DNA of 64,000 nucleotides, from NCBI RefSeq assembly GCF_024582835.1, contig NZ_CP102096.1:1240001-1304000 (forward strand). Reading direction: 5' to 3'. Position 1 is the stretch's first letter; the number at the start of each line of letters is the position of its first letter. The translations under genes were made by a program, and so were the position numbers. Shown piece after piece: positions 46,436 to 55,326 of this stretch. A model generated the notes under the pieces. That model was not told the origin of the DNA. It made no database searches and worked only from the letters and a program-made list of their open reading frames with translations. The stretch comes from Vibrio japonicus. GTDB taxonomy: Bacteria; Pseudomonadota; Gammaproteobacteria; Enterobacterales; Vibrionaceae.

Positions 46436-47299
46436 ATGACAACCAGTACAGATTCACATCCTTTTCCTATTAATACACCTATTGTACTTACGATCGCAGG
46501 CTCTGATAGTGGCGGTGGAGCGGGCATTCAAGCCGATATTAAAGCGATGTCGGCAACCGGCAGTTATGCGTGCTCTGTTATTACAGCAATTACATCTCAA
46601 AATACTTTGGGCGTTTCGGCAATATTTCCCATCCCGCGAGACCATGTGGAGAGTCAACTTGATGCCGTATTCACAGACCTCAATATCGTGGCCGTAAAAG
46701 TTGGAATGCTTGCTGATTCCACTATTATTCAAGTTGTTGCGAGTAAGATAAAGCAATACCAACCTAAATTTCTTGTTGTCGATCCAGTGATGGTTGCTAC
46801 GAGTGGCGACCTTCTTCTTGAGCATTCGGCGATTAGCACGCTGAAGACAGAACTGATTCCTCTGGCTGATATCATTACCCCCAACTTACCTGAAGGAGCC
46901 GCGCTGACGGGTAGCTCCACACCTGAAACGGAACAAGAGATGTCTGCGATGGTCGATGAACTTCGCGCGCTTGGTGCTAAAGCGGTTTTACTCAAAGGTG
47001 GCCATTTAGAGAAAAATGAAAACAGTAACGACCTTCTAATACTCAATGAAACCACAACACTCATCAGTGCCAAGCGTTTCCCAACCAAGAATACGCACGG
47101 TACAGGGTGTACGCTTTCTTCTGCTATCGCGTCTTATTTAGCACAAGGGAATGATCTGATTGATGCAGTGAAGCTTGCTAAAACGTATATCACTCAAGCG
47201 ATTACTCATGCCGATGAGTTAGAGGTTGGCAACGGGCATGGTCCGGTTCACCACTTCTTTGCTTGGAATCAAGCGGAAAAATCAGATGCGCAACAGTAA
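46436..47299 (+). CDS. thiD: Hydroxymethylpyrimidine / phosphomethylpyrimidine kinase ThiD
   Basis: 287 residues from the ATG at 46436 with TGGAG five bases upstream; a TTG six codons earlier is less likely. AGSDSGGGAGIQADIKAM is the ribokinase-fold HMP-P kinase start, and GTGCTLSSAIASYL is the nucleotide/anion hole near the C-terminus. It phosphorylates HMP and HMP-P to HMP-PP for thiamine phosphate synthesis. First gene of the riboswitch-controlled operon; it overlaps the ATPase gene by 14 bp. Confidence 0.96.
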   Translation: MTTSTDSHPFPINTPIVLTIAGSDSGGGAGIQADIKAMSATGSYACSVITAITSQNTLGVSAIFPIPRDHVESQLDAVFTDLNIVAVKVGMLADSTIIQVVASKIKQYQPKFLVVDPVMVATSGDLLLEHSAISTLKTELIPLADIITPNLPEGAALTGSSTPETEQEMSAMVDELRALGAKAVLLKGGHLEKNENSNDLLILNETTTLISAKRFPTKNTHGTGCTLSSAIASYLAQGNDLIDAVKLAKTYITQAITHADELEVGNGHGPVHHFFAWNQAEKSDAQQ

Positions 47300-48047
47300 A
47301 CAATATGTTGGCGCGGAGCTAAAAGGCATCTACCTGCGATACCAAGAGAGCGAATACGCTACGCTGTCTAATGTCAACATCAAGTTGGATGCGGCCAAAT
47401 GGACAGTACTGCTTGGGCGAAGTGGCTGCGGCAAAACAACGTTACTGCGCTATTTAGCGGGTCTACTGGGTGAAAAAGTCATAACTAGAGGGGAGCTGAA
47501 GACGTCTGATGGCGCGTCTCTAGATGGTCGGGTCGCTTACATGGCGCAGCAAGATCTGTTACTGCCTTGGCTTAGTATTTTGGATAACGTCTGCTTAAGC
47601 TGCAAATTTACCAAAGGCTCTGTTGCAGGCGAGCAAAAGCAAAAAGCAAAGCAGCTTCTGGAATTGGTGGGACTTTCAGGTTACACAGCTGCGACTCCAA
47701 ACCAGTTATCTGGTGGAATGCGGCAACGCGTCGCACTCGCAAGAACGCTGATGCAAGATAAGCCCGTTGTGCTGATGGATGAACCATTTTCGGCGCTAGA
47801 TGCAGTGACTCGTCATAAGTTGCAAACCCTTTCATGTGAATTGCTCAGAGATAAAACGGTCGTGCTGATCACTCATGATCCGCAAGAAGCGGTGCGCTTA
47901 GCGGACAGGCTTTATGTCTTGCAAGGTACTCCCGCTGTTGCGGAGTCATTGACAGTGCCCACAACGCCTACGCCAAGAGTTCTCGATGTTCAATGTGCTC
48001 AATTGCAACAAGAGATTTTAGAGCAATTGGAGGTGGACTATGTCTAA
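47286..48047 (+). CDS. thiZ: ThiZ, ABC ATPase of the pyrimidine-precursor (FAMP) transporter
   Basis: 253 residues from the ATG at 47286 (the upstream extension lies inside thiD). Walker A is GRSGCGKTT, the signature LSGGMRQRVALA, Walker B VVLMDEPFSALD, with an aromatic-substrate-type (nitrate/taurine/HMP family) layout. It energises import of formylaminopyrimidine-type thiamine degradation products with ThiX and ThiY. Overlap with thiD and with thiX (8 bp) shows coupled translation. Confidence 0.9.
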   Translation: MRNSKQYVGAELKGIYLRYQESEYATLSNVNIKLDAAKWTVLLGRSGCGKTTLLRYLAGLLGEKVITRGELKTSDGASLDGRVAYMAQQDLLLPWLSILDNVCLSCKFTKGSVAGEQKQKAKQLLELVGLSGYTAATPNQLSGGMRQRVALARTLMQDKPVVLMDEPFSALDAVTRHKLQTLSCELLRDKTVVLITHDPQEAVRLADRLYVLQGTPAVAESLTVPTTPTPRVLDVQCAQLQQEILEQLEVDYV

Positions 48048-48843
48048 CATTACGACCACCATTGCATCGACTGTAAAGCAAGAAGGTTCGAAACAGAGAT
48101 CCATTGCTCTTGTTGTCCGCATGACCATCAGCACTTTAGTTATCTTTGGCTTATGGCACTCAATCGTTGTGGTCTTTGACGTGCCAAGTTTTATCTTACC
48201 CGCGCCATTGGAAGTCTTATCAACCTTAGTTGAGCGATATGAAGTGTTACTCAAACACTCATGGGTTACAGCCCAAGAGATCTTGTTGGGTTTGGTGCTT
48301 GGTCTCCTAATGGGTACTTTCTTTGCTCTCCAGATGCTTTTATTTGAGCCGCTTAAGCGCTGGCTATTACCTATCTTAATCGCGAGTCAGGCGATTCCTG
48401 TTTTTGCTATTGCACCTATATTGATGCTTTGGCTTGGTTATGGCATGGCGTCTAAAGTTGTCATGGCTGCAATTATCATCTTTTTCCCTGTAACGACCTG
48501 TTGTTATGACGGTCTACGCAACACGCCAGCAGGTTACTTGGATCTTGCGAAAACGATGGGAGCAAACAAATGGCAAATACTGCGCCATATTCGACTACCT
48601 GCCGCCCTCCCAACATTAGCCTCTGGCGTCCGAGTCGCGGTGGTGATCGCACCGATCGGGGCCGTGGTCGGCGAATGGGTTGGTTCTAGTGCGGGGCTAG
48701 GGTATCTGATGTTGCAAGCCAACGCCCGAATGATTATCGATGAGATGTTCGCCGCGCTGTTTATCCTCGCAGCCCTTTCAGTCTCACTTTATTTCGTCAC
48801 TGATCGACTTCTAAAGAAATTGATTCCGTGGGAAAGCCAATAG
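48040..48843 (+). CDS. thiX: ThiX, permease of the pyrimidine-precursor transporter
   Basis: 267 residues, six membrane helices, with the EAA-type loop near residue 180 (DLAKTMGANKWQILRHIRLP) that docks to the ATPase. Same family as SsuC/TauC/ThiX. It overlaps thiZ by eight bases. It has an additional N-terminal helix before the BPD_transp domain. Confidence 0.9.
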   Translation: MSNITTTIASTVKQEGSKQRSIALVVRMTISTLVIFGLWHSIVVVFDVPSFILPAPLEVLSTLVERYEVLLKHSWVTAQEILLGLVLGLLMGTFFALQMLLFEPLKRWLLPILIASQAIPVFAIAPILMLWLGYGMASKVVMAAIIIFFPVTTCCYDGLRNTPAGYLDLAKTMGANKWQILRHIRLPAALPTLASGVRVAVVIAPIGAVVGEWVGSSAGLGYLMLQANARMIIDEMFAALFILAALSVSLYFVTDRLLKKLIPWESQ

Positions 48844-48876
48844 CGTTCAACCTGATTCATCTAAAAGGAAAATATT

Positions 48877-49830
48877 TTGAATAAAAACAAACGACTCACT
48901 ATTGCCGCTGCTGTGATGGCAGTACTGACATCTGCTAACGTATCTGCCACTGAGAAACCGTTAACCTTGATGTTAGATTGGTTCGTCAATCCAAATCACG
49001 GTCCTATCATTATTGCGAAAGAGCGTGGCTATTTTGCGCAACAAGGTATTAAGGTTGAGATCCAAGAACCAGCCGATCCGAGCACACCAGCCAAATTAGT
49101 TGCGTCGGGTAAAGTCGATTTAGCTGTATCTTATCAACCGAGTCTGACTATGGATGTAGCGGCTGGCTTACCGCTAGTGCGAGCATCCACTCTCATTGCT
49201 ACGCCACTTAATACACTAATGGTGCTCGATAACGGTAAAATTAAATCGTTGGCAGACCTGAAAGGTAAAAAGATTGGTATTGCTATCGCGGGGAATGAAG
49301 AGGCGACGATCGGTACGATGCTGGCGCAAGAGAGTGTCAAGTTCTCTGACGTTGAAACCATCAACATTGGTTGGGCGCTTTCGTCGTCTTTAGCTTCTGG
49401 CAAAGTGGATGCGATTTGGGGCGGTCTGCGTAATTTCGAAACTAACCAGCTTGAGCTAGAAGGTTACAAAGCACATGCGTTTTTCCCTGAAGAGCATGGC
49501 GTGCCTACTTATGATGAGCTCGTTTTTGTCGCCAATGCGAATAACTATGACAAACAAGCAATACAAGCTTTCAATAAGGCTTTGGAACAAGCGACAACCT
49601 ATATTGTGAACCATCCACAAGCATCGTGGAACGAGTTCGCTTCTTACTCTCCAGATACACTCAACAATGAACTAAACAAGCGCGCATGGAGCGATACTCT
49701 GACTCGATTTGCCCTTCGTCCGTCCGCGGTTGACCTTAAGCGCTACGATGACTACGCCGAGTTTATGTATAACCAAGGCATCATAAAGTCTCAGCCCAAA
49801 GCGGCCAATTACGTACCCGACTTCAATTAA
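48877..49830 (+). CDS. thiY: ThiY, periplasmic substrate-binding protein (NMT1/THI5-like)
   Basis: 317 residues starting at a TTG (48877) with AAAAGGAAAA upstream. Signal peptide at about 1-24 (MNKNKRLTIAAAVMAVLTSA, ending ANVSA). Mature part has LMLDWFVNPNHGPIIIAKER, a THI5/NMT1-like pyrimidine-binding fold. It captures N-formyl-4-amino-5-aminomethyl-2-methylpyrimidine or a related degradation product for ThiXZ. The usual partner deformylase/deacylase gene is not in this operon. Confidence 0.9.
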   Translation: MNKNKRLTIAAAVMAVLTSANVSATEKPLTLMLDWFVNPNHGPIIIAKERGYFAQQGIKVEIQEPADPSTPAKLVASGKVDLAVSYQPSLTMDVAAGLPLVRASTLIATPLNTLMVLDNGKIKSLADLKGKKIGIAIAGNEEATIGTMLAQESVKFSDVETINIGWALSSSLASGKVDAIWGGLRNFETNQLELEGYKAHAFFPEEHGVPTYDELVFVANANNYDKQAIQAFNKALEQATTYIVNHPQASWNEFASYSPDTLNNELNKRAWSDTLTRFALRPSAVDLKRYDDYAEFMYNQGIIKSQPKAANYVPDFN

Positions 49831-49851
49831 CCGTGGTTATAAGGATCAGTC

Positions 49852-50517
49852 ATGAATTACCGTGATTTAATCAACGCTTGTCAGGAAGATTGGCAGCATT
49901 ATGTTGAGCATGATTTCGTGCAACAACTAGCAAAAGGCACGCTCGTACAACCCTGTTTTCTGCATTATCTGAAACAAGATTTTCTGTTTCTAAAGCAATA
50001 TGCTCGCGCTTATGCGTTAGCTATCTACAAGGCGAAGACCTTATCGGATATGCGACATGCTCTACCTAGTGTCCATGCACTGCTAGATTCAGAGATCGCA
50101 CACCATGTGACCTACTGTGAAAACTGGGGTTTGACAGAGTTAGATCTTGAGAACGAACCGGAAGATTTCGGTACGGTGGCGTATACCCGTTACGTACTCG
50201 ATGCGGGTATGGCAGGGGATCTCGTGGACTTATATGCCGCATTAGCGCCCTGTTCAATTGGTTATGCTGTGATTGGCAAAGCTTTATTAGGTCACTCCGA
50301 TACCGTTCTGGAAGGCAATCCATATCGTAGTTGGATCGAGCTTTATGGCGGTGAAGAATTTCAGTCTGGCGTAGCCGCTGGGGCTGAGTACTTTAATCAG
50401 CTGCTTGAAGAAATTGATATTCATAGCGAGCGTGGTCAAAACCTTATCCATATCTTTAAAACCGCCACTCGTATGGAAATCGCATTTTGGCAGCAAGGGC
50501 TAAACGCACTGAGATAA
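49852..50517 (+). CDS. tenA: Aminopyrimidine aminohydrolase / thiaminase II TenA
   Basis: 221 residues of the TenA family. The active-site cysteine is in the LAPCSIGYAVIG segment (about residue 135), and the helix near residue 200 (TATRMEIAFWQQG) supplies the catalytic Glu. It hydrolyses the aminopyrimidine breakdown product to HMP, which ThiD then phosphorylates. It sits between the importer genes and thiM, consistent with salvage. Confidence 0.95.
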   Translation: MNYRDLINACQEDWQHYVEHDFVQQLAKGTLVQPCFLHYLKQDFLFLKQYARAYALAIYKAKTLSDMRHALPSVHALLDSEIAHHVTYCENWGLTELDLENEPEDFGTVAYTRYVLDAGMAGDLVDLYAALAPCSIGYAVIGKALLGHSDTVLEGNPYRSWIELYGGEEFQSGVAAGAEYFNQLLEEIDIHSERGQNLIHIFKTATRMEIAFWQQGLNALR

Positions 50518-50529
50518 AAAGGAACAATA

Positions 50530-51315
50530 ATGCTGACTCAAACTATCATTCAACATCTCGATGCGGTACGTAAACAAAAGCCCTTGGTAGTAAATATTAC
50601 GAACTACGTAGTGATGAATAACACCGCTAATGCATTGTTGGCAATCGGTGCTTCACCAATCATGGCGCATTCACAACAAGAGCTTGGCGAGATGATGTCG
50701 TTCTCGGGTGCGTTAGTCATAAACATTGGCACTCTTGACAGTGCTTGGACGCCACGAATGATCTATGCCGTCGAGCAAGCTAACGTTAATGGTAAGACCG
50801 TCGTACTCGATCCTGTTGGTTGTGGCGCAAGTCAACTACGGACGGAAACCTCTCGTGAAATTGCGCGCCTTGCTAAAAAACTGATTATTCGTGGAAACGC
50901 ATCAGAGATCATCGCTTTAGCAGGTGAGCAAGCACAAAGCAAAGGTGTAGACGCACTAGACAGTAGCGATACAGCGTTGGGTGCGGCTCGAAGTTTGGTG
51001 TCTGAATATGGCGCGAGCGTGGTGATTTCAGGAGCAACCGATTATGTGGTTTTCAAAGAGCAAGTCGTAAAGCTCAATAATGGTCATGAAATGATGCCGT
51101 ACGTAACTGGTATGGGGTGCACACTCACCGCTTTGACTGGCGCATTCGCCGCTGTTGGTGACGATACCGGACTCGCGGCAGCAGCCGTGCTGGGCGTAGT
51201 AGGGGAGATTGCAGCAGAAAAATCTCGTGGTCCAGGTAGCCTTCAAATGAACCTTCTGGATGAACTTTACCAACTCGACTCAAGCGTGCTAACAAAGCGT
51301 TTGAAACTCCAATAA
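50530..51315 (+). CDS. thiM: Hydroxyethylthiazole kinase ThiM
   Basis: 261 residues. The N-terminus, [20 protein letters not shown], and the C-terminal [16 protein letters not shown] nucleotide site are the ThiM signatures. It phosphorylates salvaged thiazole alcohol to THZ-P, the partner of HMP-PP in thiamine phosphate synthesis. Twelve bp after tenA, with AAAAGGAACAAT as ribosome site. Confidence 0.96.
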   Translation: MLTQTIIQHLDAVRKQKPLVVNITNYVVMNNTANALLAIGASPIMAHSQQELGEMMSFSGALVINIGTLDSAWTPRMIYAVEQANVNGKTVVLDPVGCGASQLRTETSREIARLAKKLIIRGNASEIIALAGEQAQSKGVDALDSSDTALGAARSLVSEYGASVVISGATDYVVFKEQVVKLNNGHEMMPYVTGMGCTLTALTGAFAAVGDDTGLAAAAVLGVVGEIAAEKSRGPGSLQMNLLDELYQLDSSVLTKRLKLQ

Positions 51316-51369
51316 CCTAACTGCCAAGTAGCGCTCAGTCAGGGCGCTGCATCTTACAAGCGAGTGATT

Positions 51370-51990
51370 ATGAACCTGTATAAACTTTATCTTGTGACCG
51401 ATGATCAACAAGATTTGGCGACACTTAAGTCTGTGGTGAGACAAGCTGTTGCTGGTGGTGTCACTATGGTTCAAGTTCGAGAAAAGCATGGTGATGTGAG
51501 GGCTTTTATCGAACGAGCTCAGGCCGTAAAAGCGATTTTAGCGGGAACGGGTGTGCCGTTGATCATTAACGACCGCGTTGATGTTGCACTAGCCGTCGAC
51601 GCTGATGGCGTGCATCTTGGTCAAACGGATATGCCAGCGACCATAGCACGTGAGCTAATTGGTCAAGAGAAAATCTTAGGTCTTTCTGTTGAGAATGAGC
51701 AGCAGCTGACTGAAGCGAACTCTTTACCTATCGACTACATCGGTTTAAGTGCAATCTTCGCTACTCCAACCAAAACGAATACACAAAAACATTGGGGTAT
51801 CGAGGGGTTGAGAAACGCGATAAACCAAACACAGCTACCTATCGTCGGGATTGGAGGCATCAATGAGCAGAATATCCCGGAGCTAATAGCAACAGGTGTG
51901 GATGGAATCGCGATCGTCTCGGCGATTTGTCATGCGCAAAACCCAAAGCATGCCGCTGAAAAGTTAGTGGCTTTATGTGATAGCCGCTGA
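51370..51990 (+). CDS. thiE: Thiamine phosphate synthase ThiE
   Basis: 206 residues from the ATG at 51370 (a GTG two codons upstream is open but less likely). TIM barrel with VQVREK (residue about 37), LIINDRVDVALAVDADGVHLGQ, SVENEQQL and the GIGGIN phosphate loop. It joins HMP-PP and THZ-P to thiamine phosphate. Last gene of the operon; a decayed integrase fragment follows after 13 bp. Confidence 0.96.
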   Translation: MNLYKLYLVTDDQQDLATLKSVVRQAVAGGVTMVQVREKHGDVRAFIERAQAVKAILAGTGVPLIINDRVDVALAVDADGVHLGQTDMPATIARELIGQEKILGLSVENEQQLTEANSLPIDYIGLSAIFATPTKTNTQKHWGIEGLRNAINQTQLPIVGIGGINEQNIPELIATGVDGIAIVSAICHAQNPKHAAEKLVALCDSR

Positions 51991-52003
51991 ACATTAATCC
52001 CAA

Positions 52004-52288
52004 TTGCCTATGAACTTTGGTAGGTATTATCTTCGCCTGTATTTACAACACATGGGAGTTCATCAAGAGTTAATTAAGTTTCGGCTTGGACATTGGGTTA
52101 TAGGTGAAATCCCTTTGGAGATCTTATCATCTTTTTCGATGGCTGAGTCCATTAGTATGCTGCAACCTCTGCTAGATAACATGCTCAGTGAGAGCTTAAA
52201 CTATAGAGTAACTCTAAGGTCAATGATCAAAACTAAAAATGCTGAGAACTTTCGGGTTAGACTGAGAGTCTTTCATCTACAAATGTAG
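52004..52288 (+). pseudogene. Remnant of a tyrosine recombinase (integrase) C-terminal domain
   Basis: 94 codons. The stretch GRYYLRLYLQHMGVHQELIK followed by LGHWVIGEIPLEILSSFS resembles the HxxRH...LGHw...ySsls region of a long integrase family. Box II appears as NFGR (the usual His replaced by Asn), LGHW is kept, but the catalytic Tyr that should follow is missing (LSSFS). There is no N-terminal part. This is therefore a fragment and not a working recombinase. It sits exactly at the boundary between the conserved thiamine operon and the accessory inositol-type region. Confidence 0.6.
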
Positions 52289-52521
52289 ATTTAACTAGCT
52301 TAAAAACTTTTTCAAGCTAGATGAGTTTGATCTATCTCCCATAATGAAATATATATTTCATTCAATTCATTTTATGAAAGTATATTTTCTTGTAGTATCC
52401 GTATTGCCAATTAAGAAACAATAAGTTTGTGTTCATGACCGCCTAAAGAGCACTCTGAATCCGTTGTTGTTGGATGAGGTTTAGGTATTTACTGGAACAG
52501 CTCAAAGCGTAGACAAAAAAG
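52289..52521. other. Intergenic region with operator palindromes before the HAD gene
   Basis: 233 bases. Contains the 20-bp palindrome at 52343-52362 and a neighbouring TTCAT-TTT-ATGAA repeat (52366-52378). A weak ribosome site precedes the HAD start. Confidence 0.5.
52343..52362. promoter_or_regulatory. Candidate RpiR/IolR operator upstream of the HAD gene
   Basis: AATGAAATATATATTTCATT, a perfect 20-bp palindrome of the GRAA-N6-TTTC type, 160 bp upstream of the HAD start. The same architecture recurs at 56410, 60913, 63229 and 63358. Confidence 0.6.
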
Positions 52522-53190
52522 ATGAATAAAAAAAAGACGGTAAAATATGTTATTTTTGATTGTGACGGGACTCTGATTGATAGTGAGCGATGGTGTATTC
52601 AGGCTCAGGTCGATACCCTTAAATCTGTGGGAGTTGAAGTGGAGTACGAGTGTCTCAAAAATCATTATCAAGGAATTAAAATCCATCACATTTTCAGCAG
52701 TTTGGTATCGAATAAGTTGCTGCTTTCTGACGGCGGTTTAGATCGGTTAATTGCTAGATACAGGATGAGATGCAACCAACTCTTTATTGATCATTTAACT
52801 CCGATAGAAGGCGTTAATAAGGTGTTGGATACACTGATCAGCAATCAAATTGAAGTCTGCATTGCGTCGAATGGCCCTCATGAAAAAATGAACACAACGT
52901 TACAGTTAACCGGGTTGCAGCATTATTTCGAGGGCAGGATCTTCAGCGCGTTTGATGCCAACAAATGGAAACCTGATCCTCTTTTTATTGAATATGTTAT
53001 GGATAAAATGCAAGCCACTGCTGATGAATGTCTATTTGTCGACGATTCACTTGTAGGAGTTGCAGCGGGTGTAGGTGCTGGGGTGACGACCCTGTATTTT
53101 GCCCATGCCGATCCAGATAGTGAACCAGCTGAACGAAGCCATTTGTTACACAAGATACATCATCTTACCGATGTTCTTAAATTTGTGTGA
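52522..53190 (+). CDS. HAD-superfamily sugar-phosphate phosphatase (YieH/beta-PGM-like)
   Basis: 222 residues. Motif I is DCDGTLIDSE (nucleophile Asp about residue 14), motif II IASNGP, Lys in NKWKPDP, and motif IV VDDSLVGVAAGVGAG. Cap domain follows motif I. Small-molecule phosphatase or phosphomutase; substrate unknown, possibly an inositol- or sugar-phosphate given the neighbouring catabolic genes and the shared operator upstream. The weak spacing to the RpiR gene downstream (282 bp) suggests separate transcription. Confidence 0.85.
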   Translation: MNKKKTVKYVIFDCDGTLIDSERWCIQAQVDTLKSVGVEVEYECLKNHYQGIKIHHIFSSLVSNKLLLSDGGLDRLIARYRMRCNQLFIDHLTPIEGVNKVLDTLISNQIEVCIASNGPHEKMNTTLQLTGLQHYFEGRIFSAFDANKWKPDPLFIEYVMDKMQATADECLFVDDSLVGVAAGVGAGVTTLYFAHADPDSEPAERSHLLHKIHHLTDVLKFV

Positions 53191-53472
53191 TCCAACGTAA
53201 ATCGAGTTAGTTAGAAAGATCCATTCAATCTAAGTAGCTAGAGAAAACTCGTTTCACAACCAGATCTGTAATCATAACTAAGTCGGTGAGCCGCTCACTC
53301 AATAAGCATAAAAGCTCCTGAAACAACATCAGAACTACCAGTTTGAAAATCACTCATCTTTTGTGTAATTCCCGAACTTCTCGACAACACGTTTTTCTGA
53401 CTGGGATTGTATTTGTTGCGATGGTTGATGGTTGCCTTTTTCATAAAGCACAGCTTATTCCAAGGAGGGAAT

Positions 53473-54324
53473 ATGATTGCAGCAACAAACGTGACAGACC
53501 TGCAAAGGGACATATACACAAAGTATGAAGACTTGAGTCAACGGTTACAGCAGGTTGCTAAGTATGTCATTGAAAAGCCGCAAAGTATCGCGTTTGACTC
53601 GGTGTCGGAGATTGCCCGTAATGCAGACGTTCCCCCGTCGACGCTGACTCGATTTGCGCACGCATTTCATTATCGTGGATTCAATGATATCAAGAAAGTG
53701 TTTTGTCTTAATTTAGCTGAACAGACGGAGAGTTACACCGGCTATGCCCGGAGTTGTGTGGGTTTAGAGGATAATCAGAATATTGAGACGCCAGCGAATA
53801 TTCTTGCTCTGTTAGCTAAGGCGAACATCAACTCACTTGAAGACTTAAACGTGCAAATTGAACACGACACACTCCAAGTAGCGGTTACGTTGCTTAATGA
53901 GGCGAATAATATATATGTGGTTGGCTTCGGACACAGCTTTAGTATGGCATCGTATCTTGTCTACGCACTGAGACGCCTTGACCGCCGAGTGTTTCTTGTT
54001 GATGGTCTGGGAGCAATTTATCTGCAGCAAATGCAGACGATACACAGAGGCGATGTGGTCGTCATCATCAGTAGTGAACCTTACTCTGACGAATCGGTAA
54101 TGGTCAGTGAAGTCGTTGAAGAAAAAGGTGTAAAGAAGATAGCGATTACTGACAGCCAGGTAAGCCCTATCGCAACCAATAGCGATGCCTGTTTTGTGAT
54201 TAAAGAGTCGCAGTTAGCAAAGTATCGGACTTTATCCGCAACCCAATGTTTGGTTCAGTCGCTTGTGGTTGCACTTATTTACAATACAAATGAAGAGACG
54301 CAGGTCGACGCTCTGGATATTTAA
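53473..54324 (+). CDS. RpiR/MurR-family regulator, paralogue 1
   Basis: 283 residues from the ATG at 53473 behind a strong AAGGAGGG; an open frame further upstream to 53407 is not used. N-terminal HTH_6 domain (ADVPPSTLTRFAHAF, the recognition helix region, residues about 50-70), then a SIS sugar-isomerase domain (VVGFGHSFSMASYLVYAL and VVIISSEPYSDE). SIS domains bind phosphosugars. It resembles the regulator at 55327-56169 across its whole length, including the VPPSTL, SFS and PYS blocks. A DMT transporter gene follows 38 bp downstream. Confidence 0.9.
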   Translation: MIAATNVTDLQRDIYTKYEDLSQRLQQVAKYVIEKPQSIAFDSVSEIARNADVPPSTLTRFAHAFHYRGFNDIKKVFCLNLAEQTESYTGYARSCVGLEDNQNIETPANILALLAKANINSLEDLNVQIEHDTLQVAVTLLNEANNIYVVGFGHSFSMASYLVYALRRLDRRVFLVDGLGAIYLQQMQTIHRGDVVVIISSEPYSDESVMVSEVVEEKGVKKIAITDSQVSPIATNSDACFVIKESQLAKYRTLSATQCLVQSLVVALIYNTNEETQVDALDI

Positions 54325-54362
54325 TAGGGTGTAGCTGGTTTTCCACAAATGTAGAGGCGGTA

Positions 54363-55250
54363 ATGACTTCAAATAAAAAAGCGGAATTGTATCTGTTTTC
54401 TGCCACCATATTAGCGGGTTTGGGGTGGTTATTTTCTAAGCAGGCTGTTGCGGAGTTACCACCACTCGCGTTTATTGGATTTCGGTTTGTTTGCGCCGCT
54501 GTGATTATCGCGCCATTCGGCATGAAGCAGCTGGTTCGTGGCGAGCGCCAGCAGTTTTTCACCGCGGGATGGATAGGGCTGCTGCAAGGTTTGTCTTTAT
54601 CTTTATGGATTTATGCCGTCTCAGTCAGTGACGAACTGGGCGTGGGCGCATTTATCATGAGCCTTTCTATGCTATTTGTACCTATTTGGGGGTGGATGCT
54701 GTTTAAACAGCGACCAACACGCCCTTTTTGGGCTTCTCTTCCATTCGTCAGCGCGGGACTGTATTTTCTATCCCTCTCGGGGAGTTTCTCAATGTCTACG
54801 GGTGAGTTGTTCTTTTTTATTTCGGCGGCTTTTGTGGCGTTACATTTCATTTGTAATAGCCATCACTCTCAAACTATTCCCGTGCTTTACCTCACTTGTG
54901 TTCAGTTCTTTACCGGTGGCTTATTGGCAATTCTTTTTTCTGCCTGTATAGAATCTTGGCCAACCTCAATCAGCATGAGTACGTTGGGGTGGTTTGTTGC
55001 CAGCGTTATTCCGGCGACATGTCTGCGCTTCTTCATTCAAATAAAAGGGCAAAGTGGCACAAATGCAACGAACGCTGCTCTGTTGATGACATTAGAGCCT
55101 TTATGGACCGTGTTGATCAGCGTTGTTTGGTTAAATGAAGTGATGTCGACCAATAAAATTCTGGGTATCGTACTTATTTTAACCGCGTTGATGGTTTATC
55201 GATGCTGGGACTTAGTACGAGTGAAGGTGAAGAGGCTGCGTGCTTTTTAA
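54363..55250 (+). CDS. DMT superfamily (EamA) transporter, paralogue 2
   Basis: 295 residues with ten helices in two EamA repeats; LGWLFSKQAVAELPPLAFIG opens the protein. Closely related to the gene at 34256-35128 (shared GWxFSK, LPPxxFxGxRF, ExLGxGAFIxSLSM and C-terminal LEPxWT segments). It follows the RpiR gene by 38 bp and probably shares its transcript, suggesting that its substrate is controlled by the regulator's phosphosugar ligand. Confidence 0.88.
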   Translation: MTSNKKAELYLFSATILAGLGWLFSKQAVAELPPLAFIGFRFVCAAVIIAPFGMKQLVRGERQQFFTAGWIGLLQGLSLSLWIYAVSVSDELGVGAFIMSLSMLFVPIWGWMLFKQRPTRPFWASLPFVSAGLYFLSLSGSFSMSTGELFFFISAAFVALHFICNSHHSQTIPVLYLTCVQFFTGGLLAILFSACIESWPTSISMSTLGWFVASVIPATCLRFFIQIKGQSGTNATNAALLMTLEPLWTVLISVVWLNEVMSTNKILGIVLILTALMVYRCWDLVRVKVKRLRAF

Positions 55251-55283
55251 AACAATGTGCTTTTTAAAAACAATCAGCGCCCG

Positions 55284-55310
55284 TGTGATTGGGCGTATCT
55301 CAATACGCCC
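55284..55310. terminator. Hairpins between the convergent DMT and RpiR genes
   Basis: GGGCGTAT-CTCA-ATACGCCC at 55291-55310 is a perfect 8-bp hairpin. On the minus strand CGCCC-AATCACAC-GGGCG followed by CTGATTGTTTTT could terminate the RpiR gene. Only moderately convincing. Confidence 0.45.
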
Positions 55311-55326
55311 AGAATTTGCGAGCGGA

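Noticed and set aside
53286..53298. Small hairpin GTGAG-CCG-CTCAC upstream of the first RpiR gene
   Set aside because: Too short and without a T tract or a partner structure to call a terminator or operator.
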